DNA of 64,000 bases from positions 496,001 to 560,000 of the forward strand of contig JAHBBC010000005.1 in NCBI GenBank assembly GCA_019915015.1, written 5' to 3'. Shown here piece by piece: positions 1-11,692 of this stretch (positions within the stretch are counted from its first letter, which is position 1; each line of letters begins with the position of its first letter). The notes beneath the pieces were generated by a model. That model searched no databases and was not told the DNA's origin. It saw only the letters and a program-made list of their open reading frames with translations. The position numbers and the translations under genes are program-made. This DNA comes from Auriscalpium vulgare (lineage: Eukaryota > Basidiomycota > Agaricomycetes > Russulales > Auriscalpiaceae).

Positions 1-230
1 GTCGGGCAAGAAGTAGATCAGGAGGGAATACGGGGACGAGGGCGCTGGCGTTGGCGAGGGCGATGTACACACGGAATATTATATGCGAAGAGAGAAATGT
101 TTTTTTGATTGTTTGTCGCGGGGCAGAGTTGTGGGCGCACTTGACACGCTCACGTCTGCCTCAACCACCGCCGCGTCGCACCGCTCGTCACCCACCGCCG
201 TCCTCCACCATTTCGTCCCAGTTCCTCGCC
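1..230. other. Left-edge flank and 5' region of the striatin gene
   Basis: The segment is upstream of the striatin start. Positions 1 to about 75 are open on the minus strand and could be the edge of a divergent gene, but no start codon or recognisable motif is present, so no gene is called. An in-frame ATG at 51 precedes the chosen striatin start, but the residues it would add (Arg/Pro/His-rich) do not look like coding sequence. Confidence 0.4.
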
Positions 231-3021
231 ATGCTGGGCTCTGTCCAGGGTCTCCCGCCCAACAAGCCCCAGGCGCAACAGCAGCAGCTCCAACAGCCTC
301 AAGGGCCACAGAACCCGTCCGACGTGCCCCCGCCCCCGCTCAACGGACAGGACTTCACTCTCTCCAACGTCCTGCACTTTCTCCAGTCAGAGTGGCGCAA
401 ATACGAGCGTGATCGCAATGAATGGGAGATTGAGAGGGCTGAGATGCGGGTGCGTCGTCAATCCTCGCGTCGCGACACGCTGCTCACCGTCCCTTGTGCT
501 ATGTAGGCACGTATCGCTCTGCTTGAGGGCGAGCGCCGTTCGTTCGAGAACTTAAAGGTCGACCTCATGCGTCGCATCAAAATGCTCGAATACGCGCTTC
601 GCGTGGAGCGGTGAGTAGCTCTCTGCTGCATGGCTCTGCAGTCAGCGTGACGTGTCGTGCCGCTTGAAGGTCCAAACAGCTAGCACAATCTGGGTCTTCT
701 ACCCAGTCTATACCCCCTGCAAAGCTGGCTGTACTCCAGTCCCAACCTGCTGGCTCGCAGAAGGATGAAACCTCGAGTCACAAAGATGGTAGCAGCGGAA
801 GTTCCCCACGTAGCGAAGGTCGGCCCTTCCCCTCGCACGTTCCGTTCAATACCATAGTGATTTCCCAGATTCACCGTTGCCCCCGGAGGGTCGTATACCA
901 AATGGTGCTATTGGGCCTGGTACAACAAGGAATCTCAACTGGTCGGGCCCTTCGAATACAGGCTGGACTGGTACGACCGGGCCTTCCACATCGGCAAATG
1001 CTCCAGGGAAGCCTCCCCTTGGCAGAGACCCAAAGAGCCGAGCACGTAGTCGCGAATACCTCAAGCAGTATGTCTTGTTTGACGCGTTTGCACCGACACC
1101 CATCGACGCCTGACGCCTGCACCCAATAGATGTCTGCAGGAAATCGCGTATTTAACGTCACCTCAGGCCATGAATCCTCTCCCCAGCCGTCCCCTCGTCA
1201 ACAATCCTTCTCTTCCGGTTACATTGCCGAACGTCCCGGCGTTCGACCAGATGGGCTACAGCACTCGCCCACGGAAGCTCATGCCAGAAGGCAAAGACTT
1301 CCCTCTTATGAACGGCCTCAACGTCATACCTGGCCAGTCCCCTGTGCCCACATCCTCAGGTCCTCACATCGCCATCATTGACCGGGGCCAAGGTCTGGCG
1401 GCTCCGCAACAGCCCTCACAACATTCGACCAGCCCACTGGCTCAATACCAGGCCCAAACGACTCAGAACGGCCAGCCATCTTCGCAGCTACTTCAATCTC
1501 AGGAAGCGGACAAGGATAAGGAACATCTTCCTGAATCTCAGCAACTTACTGCCATATTCCGTCCGGACGCGGATGGCGAATGGAAGGAGAAGCTGAGGTT
1601 GGCACACGAAGCTGAGCAAGCGCGTCTTGGCGGATCAGACGGTGGTTACTCCAACGGGTCATGGGACCGGCGACCACGGGAGGATGAGGACGAGGTGAAA
1701 GAGGACGAGGGTGACGTTGAGGATGATGAGTCAAACTTACTCGGTGAAGGCGAGGGCACGAAAGTTTGGAGTACAAAACGAACTCTGAGGAAGTCAGTCC
1801 ACTAGACGAACCTCGGCTAATCTCTTTCCACACTTGCTGACATATGCCGACAGTCATTTGGACGCCGTCCGAGCGATTGCCTTTCACCCGAACGAACTCT
1901 GCCTGGCCACTGGCGGAGACGACTGCACGGTGAAGATCTGGCGCATGGACGTCACCGGCCTCGCCTCTTCCGCGTGCGTACCTCGTGTTGACCTGCCCCC
2001 TCTGGGTTGTTCCCTCATGTCTTTCGGTTGTCTAGTGCTCGTCCCGTCACGGAAGTCGAACCGCAGTTGACTCTACGAGGGCATTCTGCTTCCATCACTC
2101 GCTTGATCATCGCCCCGTCGAGGCAACTGCTCTATTCTGCGTCATCGGACTCAACCATCCGCGTATGGGCACTTCCACCCGCGGCACATACGACATATGC
2201 ACCTTTCGATAGCTCACGCTTACGGGGAGAGCTCATAGGTCACACCGATGCCGTCTGGGACCTCGCTCTTGTTCGAGATGAGAGCACCTTGATCAGTGGC
2301 GGCGCAGAGGGCTCTGTCAAAGTCTGGGACGTGAGTGGACCTGCGGGTGGCTCTCTGCGCTTGTCGTGGACGTACAACGGCCTAGAGTTCGATGGCGAGG
2401 AGCGGGAGGACCTCCCTGGTGTCACTGCGGTGGAAGCCGTGAAGGTTGATCTCAAAAAGGTGGCGGTAGCATATCAAAATGCATCAATCAAGATTTTCGA
2501 CATTGAGCATGGTAAGGAGTTGACACGGCTGACGAGCGAATTAAGTGCCGGTAAGGCGTTCATTTATCCTTCGCCAGCTTGTGCTTACCTTGAGGCACTC
2601 AGATGGCATCGTTGCGCAAGTAAACAGCATAGTTTCTCACCCGACGATGCCGTTGCTTGTCACTGGTCACGAAGACAAGTACATCCGCGTATTTGATATC
2701 AGCACAGGTCCGTGTTCTTCCCGTGTTTTCCGACCGCGTCTCTTATGGTTCACAGGGCAATGCACTTACTCGATGCCTGCACACCTTGATGGCGTCACGT
2801 CACTATCCATCGATGCCTCCGGATTCTCGCTCGTATCCGGCGGACATGACTGCTCCATCCGATTTTGGGACATTCTGGGCAGTAAAGCATGCATTCAGGA
2901 GGTTACGAGTCACCGCAAGAAGGCCAACGAAGGTGTTCTTGACGTGCAGTTCCATCCGTCACTGCCGTTCATGGCCAGTGCGGGAGCGGACGGTATCGTC
3001 AAACTATACGCTTCCTCGTGA
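231..3021 (+). CDS. Striatin-family WD40 protein (STRIPAK scaffold)
   Basis: This is the regulatory B'''-type scaffold of the STRIPAK phosphatase-kinase complex, which in fungi (PRO11/Far8 homologues) supports hyphal fusion and sexual development. The N-terminus has a Gln/Pro-rich leader, then the diagnostic segment starting [20 protein letters not shown]. That segment continues across a short intron (about 450-509) into a coiled coil ([19 protein letters not shown]). A long Ser/Pro/Gln-rich linker with a Glu/Asp patch (about 1680-1740) follows. The C-terminal half carries about seven WD40 repeats, for example [48 protein letters not shown] and [12 protein letters not shown], the last ending VKLYASS at the stop. 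The ATG at 231 is preceded by CGCC and starts the conserved-looking leader. Several short introns interrupt the gene. Its convergent neighbour is PDE1. Identification as striatin is secure; exact intron edges are not all resolved. Confidence 0.93.
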
Positions 3022-3342
3022 TGCTGATCTACTGTGATGCTTTCCTTCGACACGGTCTCGGGTCCGTCTCACTAAATCCATGGCTTCGCACATATGGTAC
3101 AATGGATATTCTCCGGAGAAGCGCTTTTCTCTTCTCCCCGACCCTAACTCGAGAGCTACTTAGTTATTTATGGCAAATTTGAATTCTGATGATGGAAGCA
3201 CGAGTGTGTAGGTATACGATGGTAGGCAGAAAGTGGGACAACCGGGAATCAACATCTCACAAATACACGTAAGGCTACAGTGGTGGATAAATACTCATCA
3301 GCGGAGCAGTCTCGCGCAGTCAAATTACTTCGAGGAGGAAGG
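3022..3342. other. Convergent 3' intergenic region
   Basis: Lies between the stops of striatin (+) and the phosphodiesterase (-). It probably holds both 3' UTRs. No gene, repeat or RNA is visible. Confidence 0.6.
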
Positions 3343-4692
3343 TCAGCGGCGGGCTTCATTACGCTTTCCAAAGCAGCACACACCAATGCGTGTTCCTTGA
3401 TCGGCGCTCAAAATCTCTGCACCCAAGCCCTTCATTTCAACCAATGTCTTGACTTGGTCCCGGATTACATGGTTGATGGGGCGGTCAAAGGCATCCTCCA
3501 GATCGTCCTTGCAATGTATGATGTAAACCCGCACACCCGACAGCGCTCCTCTCAAGGTGTTCGACGGTACGGCTGGGATAGGAGGAGGCCCATTGGTCCG
3601 ACGTTTCTTGTGCTTGCGCTCCTCCCTAACGACCCGCTTGACGGCTCGATTAAGGCGACTCTTAACGACCTCCGTTGCTAGGACCGTCAACTCTTCGAGA
3701 AGGTGCTCGGGGTTGAGGTGGCCAAAGAGTTGCTCATCCGTACGACCGGACGGCCACGAGCATTCGATGAAGATGGTTGTTAGGGTGTCGGGGATGAGCT
3801 GTGCGGCCGCCTGCCAGACGCCGAGAGTCGCTGGGCTCCCGGACACGCTGTCAGGCTCCACATCTCCGAAGAACAGAAATTCGTTGCTTGAAGGGTTGTG
3901 ACGTATGAAGAAGGCCGAAGAGCGGTAATTCCCTATAGTACCATTTGACCCATGCGAAGTAGGCATCATTCGGACAGACACGTCAGGGAAGATTTCCCGG
4001 TAGCAGTCATCAAAAGCAAGTCTGCAAGAATATCGTCACCTGAGACGTCTGAGCTGCAGTTGTAATAAATAAAACGCACGGATCGTATAGCAGCTTGTGT
4101 AGGTCATCATCCTCTTTCCAAGAAGCGAGACTCGGCCACAGTCGATCAGAAAACAACGTTTCTAGGTCTTCGAGTGTGTTTCGGGCGGCGTAGATGCGTC
4201 TTCGCTGAGAGTCCGGGGGATTTGAGAGTGCGCCGGCAGACAACACTAGCCCATTAACATGGTCTAGATGGCCGTGGCTAACAAGAAAACAGCTGACCGT
4301 GGACCTCAGAAAGTTGGCGCAGAGAAAACAGGGAGGCAACGCACCTGATACAAGAATAAATGGCATAGGCAGACAGACGTGAACTACCCCCTCCCGCGCT
4401 GTCTTGAAACAGTGTTGGATTTTGGCGCATCAGGCGGTGAAGAGTGCCTAAGCCAGACCCTGTAGCCGAATTGCTGTGTGCTCAGGACCTGTCGTGGGCA
4501 CGGACGTTGACAAGACTTGCCTGCCTCTAGTGACAAGATACCTTCCTTCCAAGATGCCGCGCAGGTCTTGACTAAATAGCTTGGATCATCGTCAGCAATA
4601 TGAGTTTGGGACCGGACGGAGACGCACGCAGATAAATTAGTCTCAAAAGGTCCCCCACCGCTTCCAAGGACCACGAGATCAAAGGCGGGCAT
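3343..4692 (-). CDS. PDE1: Low-affinity cAMP phosphodiesterase, class II (PDE1 type)
   Basis: Class II cyclic-nucleotide phosphodiesterases have a metallo-beta-lactamase fold and hydrolyse cAMP to AMP, damping PKA signalling. The start MPAFDLVVLGSGGGPFETN is the conserved N-terminus of fungal Pde1. Later exons give SGLGTLHRLMRQNP, then the metal-binding HGHLDH motif inside SHGHLDHVNGLVLSAGAL, which is typical of this family. Downstream come RRIYAARNTLEDLETLFSD and the C-terminal GVRVYIIHCKDDLEDA with its conserved His. About four short introns leave an estimated 370-380 residues, close to yeast Pde1. A TATA-like element lies about 100 bp upstream on the same strand. The gene is in tandem with the Ede1-like gene and convergent with striatin. 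Confidence 0.9.
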
Positions 4693-5203
4693 GAAGTGGG
4701 AGAGCAATATTGAAGCAGAGAACCGCGGGGGCGGGGGCGATGGAGAGGGTATCGAGGAGAGAGATGGCCCTGGACAGCGGTGCAGTGCATATTTATACGT
4801 CCGCCGTCCCGAAAGAGGCTTTCCCACTGTCCAGCACTCACGTCTATTGTGCCCAGAGAGAGAGATTGGGACAATGCAAATTGAAACGAGAGTAAGGCAG
4901 CACAGAGATCCGGTGTTAACTTGGAAGAGGAAGGAGTCATGTAGAACTAGCAGCAGCAAGTGAAGGCATAAGTACAAGGCGCGATAGATCATACCCTGTC
5001 CCGGGTTATAGAAAGGTCCTAGGAAAACGCAAAACAAACGCGCACGCGCAGCATTACAAACTGACACAAAAACGCAACAAGGAACTACACTAGTAAATCG
5101 ATACGGATTGGTGCAAAAAGGAGCGTTTTGTGTGGCCCATGTGGCCCATGTCCAAACCCGAGGATCCCGTTTTACATATTCTTCGTCTCCGCCGCATCCC
5201 AAA
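4693..5203. other. Intergenic region between the Ede1-like and PDE1 genes
   Basis: Contains the PDE1 promoter (TATA-like element at 4790-4797) and the 3' flank of the Ede1-like gene. Short open frames on both strands here have no recognisable content. Confidence 0.5.
4790..4797 (-). promoter_or_regulatory. TATA-like element upstream of PDE1
   Basis: Read on the minus strand this is TATAAATA, about 98 bp upstream of the PDE1 ATG at 4692. Position and sequence fit a core promoter; use is inferred. Confidence 0.45.
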
Positions 5204-8200
5204 TCAGCCAGCAAGCAAGCTGTTCAGGGCCGCCTGAAAGTCGTACGCATTGGTTTCCAACGCATTGACCGCCTGCGTGCGGCTGAAGCCCATCCCACAT
5301 AGCTGTTTTACGGGCTCCACATCGTCGTCCACAGCAGGCGTGGCATCGTCCGGAACCGGGGACAGGTGCTGGGATAGTTGCGAAGACCCCTGGTCGGCTG
5401 TTTTCTTCTTCTTTCCGAAGGGCAAACGCAGCTGCGAGGCACAGATATTAGCCACATACAAAGCGAGGATAAAGGTCTCCACAACTTACGCTCAACTTAG
5501 AATGCCGCGTGGGAGGGGTGTCCTTGGCCTTGTCAGATGATGCAGTGGACGGTCTCAGTCTGGGGGAGTGTCCACGAGGCGGGGGTGAGACGCTACGTGG
5601 GGGCGGTGACGTGGACAATCTCGACGCATTCCGAGGAGACGCCGGGCCACGGAGCGAGGACGCTGTGGTTGGGAATGTGGTCGACATCGGCGACTGGGTC
5701 TGAGGGGGGAGGGTGGAAGTTCTCGACGACGTTGAGCCAAACCCGCTATCCAGGGCCAACGCCTGCGACGCGTTGGCGCCTCCAAAGGCGTCATCAAAAG
5801 TTATTCCATGCGCAGGATCCGTGCTTCCAGAGGGCTGTCGAGCCGGCGCTTCAATGACTGGGAGAGCCGCTCCTTGAGAAGCGCCAAAGGCAGTGTTGAG
5901 AGAGAACGGCTGGGATAGAGTGGTGGGTACCGAAGGCACTGGGACGGCCTGTGCACTGGTCGCATTGCCAGATGGAGCAAACACGCTGTCAAAGTCAACC
6001 GGCTTTGACGGGCTCTTGGGGGAAATAACCGTATGAGGAGTACCATTCGCCGCAGATGGCGCCGGGGGAAAGCAGGAGCGCCAGTCGAACCGAAGTCAAA
6101 ATTGTCCTCGAATGCGTCGTCAAAGGTGAAATTGGGCTGGGCAGCTTGGCCTCCTCCAGAGCTTGGGAGTGTACCCAAGGCCTCGTCAAAGTCGCTTACA
6201 CCAGAAGTGGCTGCTGGCGCTGAGGTGTCAAAAGGCGTCTGGGCAGGCTGCACCGACGGCGAGGCACCAAAAGGAGTGAAAGAGATGGCAGCAGGGGGTG
6301 CCGGCTCCGGCGCACTTGGGACAGGGAAAACGGAGTCGAAAGTGGCCCCATTAGTGGTGGCATGGCCATTAGCAGGAGTTGGATTGTCCTTTTGAGTCGG
6401 AGGAACAGTGTTCCTGTTCATCAAAGTCGCCAGCGGCGCATGGTCCTCACTATCGTCATCGCTGGAGTCGGATTCATCAATATCGAGCTCTTTGGCTTGA
6501 GAGGTCAGATCTGTGTCCGCGTGTGATGGTGGCGCAGCGTGATCAGCGGGGGGCACGTCTACAGGAGGAAAGTGTGCGACCGCAGCATCGAGGCCGCTCG
6601 TCGGCGAAGCGGTTCTCTCGACAGGACCGGGGCTAAATGCGTCAACCGCAGTCATGGGCGGAGTGCTGAAAAGATCGTTATCGCTGGTCGGCGAGGACGT
6701 CTCATGGTGCAGCGGGAGTCCCAGACCAGGTGGAACCGCCCTAGGCGTGGAAGGCTGCACGTCTGGGTCCATCGATACATCTGCATTGTCAGATGGCCAC
6801 TCCGGACGCTCGTCGCCCACGAAAGCCTGCTCAAAGCCGAAGGGGTCGGTGGTCGTCGGCTCGTCGGCTGTCGCGATGGGCGCGGCAGTGGGTGTGGGGA
6901 TCGACGCGTTATTGAACGGCAAGAAGGGCGACTGAGAGCGAGTCGAAGACCCTGTATGTGACATGGTAAGACGTTCGAACGGGTTGTTGGTCTTGGCCGC
7001 TGACACGCTGCCTGCCAGCGACGACGGACTGCCTGGACTAGTCGGGAGGGGTTGGGCTGCCGCCAAAGACAAGCTGTCTGCAGAGAGCGACGGCTCAAGT
7101 TGGCCACCTTTCGCCAGCGTCGAAGCCACATCCGCCGCGAGTTCGGCTTCGGCAGCCTCTCTCTCCTTGACTGTTTCTTGACCTTGCAAGGTGGCGTCCA
7201 GAAGCTCCTTGTCCACCTTCGCCCTCTCTGCCTCCCGCGCAGCCAGCTGCTTCTTGGCAATGGCGAGGAGGCCCTTCTGTTGTTTGGCATCCCTCTTGGC
7301 CTTCTCGATTTCTGCCTTGACTTGTTCGATGGTGGTACCGGTCTCCGTCATTTTGCGCTGCAGGTCGCGAACCTCCTCCTTGTCGTGAAGTACGTGATGC
7401 TCGACTTCGGACTTTTCAAGACGGGCAGCACTAAGATCGCTTTCCGCTCGAATGAGCTCTTCCCTCGTCTTTTGTATATCGCTAGACTGCTTGCTGAAAC
7501 GTTCTCGTAGGGCCGCGAGCAGACGCGTTTCTGTCTCGTAGGCAGCTTTTGCGGAGCTAAGCTGTGTCTGCAAAGTCGCCAGCTGTGCAGCCTGATCACC
7601 GACTCTCTCTTCCACATTTTGTCGTTCGTTCGTGGTGGTCTCCAGAGATCGATTAGTAGAATTCAATTGGATCTGCAGATTGCCAACTTCCGCTGAGCGA
7701 TCGTGAATTGGAGGAGACGTCGAAGAGGTTTCCTCGTCGTCATCGAGGAGGTTCTTGCTTGAAACTGTAGAGGCGGTCACCCACGGTATTCTCTGTGTGA
7801 AAGGGTTCATGATGCTCACCAGAAGCGCCAAAGGGATCGCGCACTGCCTGGGGAGGAGCGGGAGCAGAGGAAAATGTAGGGGCAGGAGCCGGGGCTGAAG
7901 GCAAGGACGAAGTATTGAATACTGAGCCCGAGAATGAGCCGGTTTGCGTGCTGAAAGGGCCCTGGGGCCCTGTTTGTTGGGGCTGCAGGGGAGGTGACTG
8001 AGTTTTCGGTGCTGTTGCGGAGGGAGGCGGGGTGTCATCCCACAACAGATCTCTGAGCGCCTCTGACGCAGGCGGTGGCTGCTGGACCTGAAAGGGCGAA
8101 GAGAACGCGCCTGGCGCGTTACTTGCGCGCATCGAGGGCGGGATTAAGGTCGGAGGGAGGGTAGCAGGTACCTCCTTCCCGGCAAGCTTCCCTTGAATGA

Positions 8201-9571
8201 GATGCATGGCGACGGCAAACCCGTCTTTCGTCAGCCTCCCGTCGTTGTTCAGGTCCGCCAAATCCCTGAACATTTAACATGAGAGAAATAACAAGCCTAA
8301 ATCGGTCACTACGCACCATACTTGCGCAAGAACTTCTTCGGGCAGCTTCGACTGCAGCATGAACGGTACAGCAACTTCGCCTTCGATGTATCCTCGGTTC
8401 TGGGTGTCGAGAGTCGAAAAGAAGTTGTCTGCGCTTGTCTTCTCAGCGGGTGTGACGTCCCATTTCAGGGCTGGCTGCTGAGCGAGTGGGAAGGGCGGGA
8501 CGACTGGGGCGGCTCGTGGGGGCACAAGAGGAGGCTGGCGGAGTCCCGTACCTGTGGTCTGAGGTTGCAACGGCTGACCAGTGTATTGATGCGCCAATGC
8601 TTGACCAGTGGATTGCGGCTGCAGAGGCTGACCCGTGTACTGCGGTTGTATGGGCGCACGGGACGGAAAAGCCCCCGTTACGTTGGGACTAATGGCGCTA
8701 CCCCCAGTCGCATGCGTCGCGATCCCACCTGTCGAGAATGCTGATACCGTAGTCCCTGCAGCTTGCTCATAGAGGCCAGGAGGAAGAGACGTGGGCACAA
8801 ACGACAGTTGACCGGACATAGACGCCTGGATGAGGTACATCGCGATCGTGAAGTCTACGACGTCCAGAGAACCTCGGTTTTGGGTGTCGGAAAGGTTCCT
8901 TCGTCAAACGTGAGCCTGAAAGCTACATTGATTGCTTGAAACGGACGAACCAAATCTGCGACAGCTTGTCTACCGGGAGTTTGGACTTCACGAAGACATC
9001 CCTAGCCTTCTCACCTACAGCGACGTTTAAGGGAGTAAACAAGAAGATAAGAGGAAAGGTTGCACACCAGACAGCCAGCCGTTGATGGGGCCGCACGATT
9101 GAAACAAGCGCGCAAATTTGGCCTTGTCCGCAGCAGTGAGAGGAGGTGGGGCAAGAGGCGCCGGGGACTTCGGTGCTGGACTCACAGCACCCCTCGGGGC
9201 GGCCGCCGTTGAGTAGCCTTCAATGGTCGCAGACGGGCTCGCTACATGGGAGAGATCGTAAGGGCGGTGGCGGGAGATGCTGGGGGGCTGGACTAACGCT
9301 TGTTGATCAAGGTGTCAGTGACTTTCTCCCCGTGCTGGGCCCAGCCTATGAGACGGACAGCGACAGTGACGCCTTCACGCGTCAAGAAGCCTTGGTTGTC
9401 CGAGTCGGAGAGACTCCATATCTCGCCAAGGACGATGGGGGAGAGCTTTGAACCACCGAAGATGGAGACGGCGAGGTCCCCGGTGATGACGCCAAAGTTC
9501 TGTGGATCGTTCTTGGTGAAGATGGCGCTCACGAGAGCTGACTCTGCGGCATTGGGAGAGACGGGGGCCAT
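5204..9571 (-). CDS. EDE1: Ede1/EPS15-like endocytic scaffold (three EH domains, coiled coil, UBA)
   Basis: Ede1 starts clathrin-mediated endocytosis at the plasma membrane, binding NPF-motif adaptors through EH domains and ubiquitin through a UBA. EH1 occupies about residues 8-92 ([33 protein letters not shown]). EH2 follows after a Pro/Ala linker ([36 protein letters not shown]), then EH3 ([39 protein letters not shown]). Pro/Gln-rich linkers carry NPF and DPF motifs. A long heptad-rich coiled coil is encoded around 7150-7690. An acidic Ser/Pro region with DDAF/DPF peptides follows. A UBA ([19 protein letters not shown]) ends the protein. A 55-nt intron near 7741-7795 (GTGAGC to TACAG) and another near 6010-6090 explain the frame changes; the second needs transcript data. 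The estimated length is about 1300 residues, similar to yeast Ede1. It is divergent from the E2 gene. Confidence 0.93.
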
Positions 9572-9904
9572 GGCTGACCGCGTCCTGCAGCTGGTGGAGG
9601 ATGATGGTCGCGGGGAAGGAGAGGTCGCGCCTTCGACAATTTCGCGCTTTCGTCACCGGGCCCGACCGGCTGCTCCCGCGGTCCAACCAAATCTCCATCA
9701 CGCTCACCGGCCGCGCTCACCCAAGACATACGTCGGCCGCCCGTGTGCAGCCCGCGCACTGCATGCCACCCGTATATTCATATTGTTATCCTGAATGTAC
9801 ATAATATAATGGCCAACTTCCACATTCGTGTCACGTGACACAAACCTCGCGTTCAACTTCACCGGCACCTCCACCTCCTTCTCTCCTCCCACCACGCTTC
9901 TCCA
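9572..9904. promoter_or_regulatory. Shared divergent promoter, Ede1-like / UBE2C-like
   Basis: This 333-bp gap separates the two outward-facing ATGs at 9571 (-) and 9905 (+). Short open frames here overlap on both strands and look non-coding. No strong TATA box is seen. Confidence 0.5.
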
Positions 9905-10828
9905 ATGGAACAAATCACCTCCTCGCTCGCGCCACCTCCGCCTCGTCCATCTGCAAAGGCTGCCGTTTCAGGGCCTGGTTCTGACAGCGTCGGAAGCGTC
10001 ACCAAGCGGTGCGTCTTCACTCTTTTTATTCTTTCTTGCGCGCTCAACCTCCCTGCCGCAGACTGAGCAACGAGTTGATGACATTGATGGTGAGTGTAGC
10101 CAGCTCTCCCGCCCAGTGCTCAACCAACACGTCCACGTCTCTTTCCAGATGTCTTCGTCGCCTGGTATCGTACGTCCGCGGCACCCTCTCGTCCTTCCCA
10201 TGTGGCTCACCTGCTGCATTTCAGTCGGCATTCCCCAAGTCGGATGCCAACCTCTTTGAATGGGCGGGCACAATTGAAGGCCCGGCGGGGACGGTCAGTA
10301 TCTGCTGCCCGTGTCTCTCTGCCTGCTCACGTTTTCTCGAGCTACAGTACTACGCCGGCATGACGTTCAAGATCTCCATCAGCTTCCCGCCAAACTACCC
10401 TTACGTGGCCCCCGTCATCAAATTCGACTCGCCTTGCTTCCATCCTAATGTCGACATTGTGTCTGGTTCCATCTGCCTGGACATCCTGCAGGTGCGCACG
10501 GACATTCTGTCGGCGCGGCGCGGTCTCACTCTTGGTGGCTCCCAGGATAAATGGTCGGCGGTCTACAGCGTTCAGACGATCCTCATCTCATTGCAATCCT
10601 TGCTGGGAGGTGCGCGTTTCTGCTCCTCTAAAGTTGTGTATGCCTGACGCCGTGGCAGAGCCGAACAACGCGTCTCCTTTGAACCCGGACGCCTCGAACA
10701 TCTGGGACTCTCCAGAAGGTGGATGATTCGGTTGTGTTCTTGCCAGTGTGGGTACTGACGTGTTTGGTGCAGCTTTCAAGGTACAGCTCGCTCGATACTA
10801 CCGGCCACTCAACGACGAGTCTGCCTAG
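9905..10828 (+). CDS. Ubiquitin-conjugating enzyme E2, UBE2C/Ubc11 class
   Basis: UBE2C-class E2s prime ubiquitin chains for the anaphase-promoting complex. Splicing gives about 181 residues: a Pro/Ser N-terminal extension, [12 protein letters not shown], then MSSSPGI on a 21-nt microexon (10149-10169). [17 protein letters not shown] and the E2 core follow, with [14 protein letters not shown] and CFHPNV. Catalytic Cys is near residue 117 in GSICLDIL, then [20 protein letters not shown] and EPNNASPLN. The KR-L-x-x-EL-M-x-LM start of the core and the LxEPN stretch point to UBE2C rather than other E2s. The last splice reads GAAG|gtggat...gtgcag|CTTTCAAG and gives the C-terminus [12 protein letters not shown]. 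The N-terminal extension lacks an obvious destruction box in what I can read. Confidence 0.93.
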
Positions 10829-11692
10829 GCGCCAGCTGTCCCGATCCTGTTCGCTCGATACCTCTATCCACGGTCGTTCTGTCGTTGTAAATAGTCCAAT
10901 GCATCGGATGTTGTAATATTTTGGCGAGCCCACATTGCTTATGTAATGCGGCTGTTCCCCGTCGCGACGGCTGCGGCTGCTGCTTGCTCTGGTTGACTGC
11001 GCCCACCCACCCTTTCGTTTTTCGTCGTCGGTTGATCCGGCTTTGTTGCATTGTCTTGACAAACGGTGAGGGAGCGCCATTGTCCGCATAGCTCAAAAAG
11101 GCGTCGAGCTCATCATGATAGCAGTTCATTTTCACCCAACCAACCAACCCACCAACACCACTTGCGATGCCTCGTCGTCCTCCCCCCACCGCACTGCGCC
11201 TCGTCGAGGGGCCTCTGCCGCCTCGCGGCCGGGCCAAGTTCACACTGCCGTCTGTGCCGCGGCCGATCTTCCATCCGCCGGCGGTCGTCGCGCACGGACC
11301 CGTCCCGCGTGCGCGCCTGCAGGCAAAGGAGGGCGCGGCGGACGGGGGCAAGCAGGGGGCGCACGGGAAGGGGCAGCCGCGTGGGCCGTGGGACCACTCG
11401 CGGTCGATCTCTGTGCCGTTGGACGTGAGCGCGCTGCTGCAGACGCCTGCGCGCGCTGCGGTGAATGTGGAGAGTGTGCGGGGCGGGTAGTGAGCACGTA
11501 GGGTACGGTACGCTGCGAGGTGCTTGCTGGATACAAATGCCGTCGTTGTACTGTGAAATGTTGCATAAAATACCGCCTCGTGGCCGGCGTTCTCCGCTGG
11601 CGTTGTATTCGTTGATCGCGCATGCGTGCGGTGCACTCTTGTCTCTTTCCTTCTCTTACGACGACTGGCCAAGCATCTCTCCCCCGAACATC
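10829..11692. other. Intergenic region with one doubtful small ORF
   Basis: This 864-bp interval lies between the E2 stop and the Pin4-like gene. It holds a 107-codon plus-strand frame (listed separately) and a long GC-driven minus-strand frame that overlaps the E2 3' end and is rejected. The part from about 11500 to 11690 is probably the promoter of the Pin4-like gene. Confidence 0.45.
11167..11490 (+). CDS. Doubtful small Pro/Arg-rich protein, 107 aa
   Basis: This is a single uninterrupted frame from ATG to stop. It encodes a basic, Pro-rich protein starting MPRRPPPTALRLVEG, with RGRAKFTLPSVPRPIFHPP in the middle and SRSISVPLDVSALLQTPAR near the end. No domain, signal peptide or membrane segment is visible and I do not recognise a family. 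Its less repetitive C-terminal part looks more protein-like than the surrounding random frames. However, the region is very GC-rich and a 287-codon frame exists on the opposite strand, so chance is a real alternative. There is no nearby TATA box. Confidence 0.3.
   Translation: MPRRPPPTALRLVEGPLPPRGRAKFTLPSVPRPIFHPPAVVAHGPVPRARLQAKEGAADGGKQGAHGKGQPRGPWDHSRSISVPLDVSALLQTPARAAVNVESVRGG

Noticed and set aside
1..75. Minus-strand open frame at the left edge
   Set aside because: Too short, no start, no recognisable residues; could be any edge fragment.
6033..7510. Plus-strand frames of 80-150 codons antisense to the Ede1-like gene
   Set aside because: They are shadows of a conserved coiled-coil and DPF-rich coding region on the minus strand.
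10809..11672. 287-codon minus-strand frame
   Set aside because: Arg/Pro/Ser-rich, GC-driven, overlaps the E2 C-terminus, and has no domain or splice logic.
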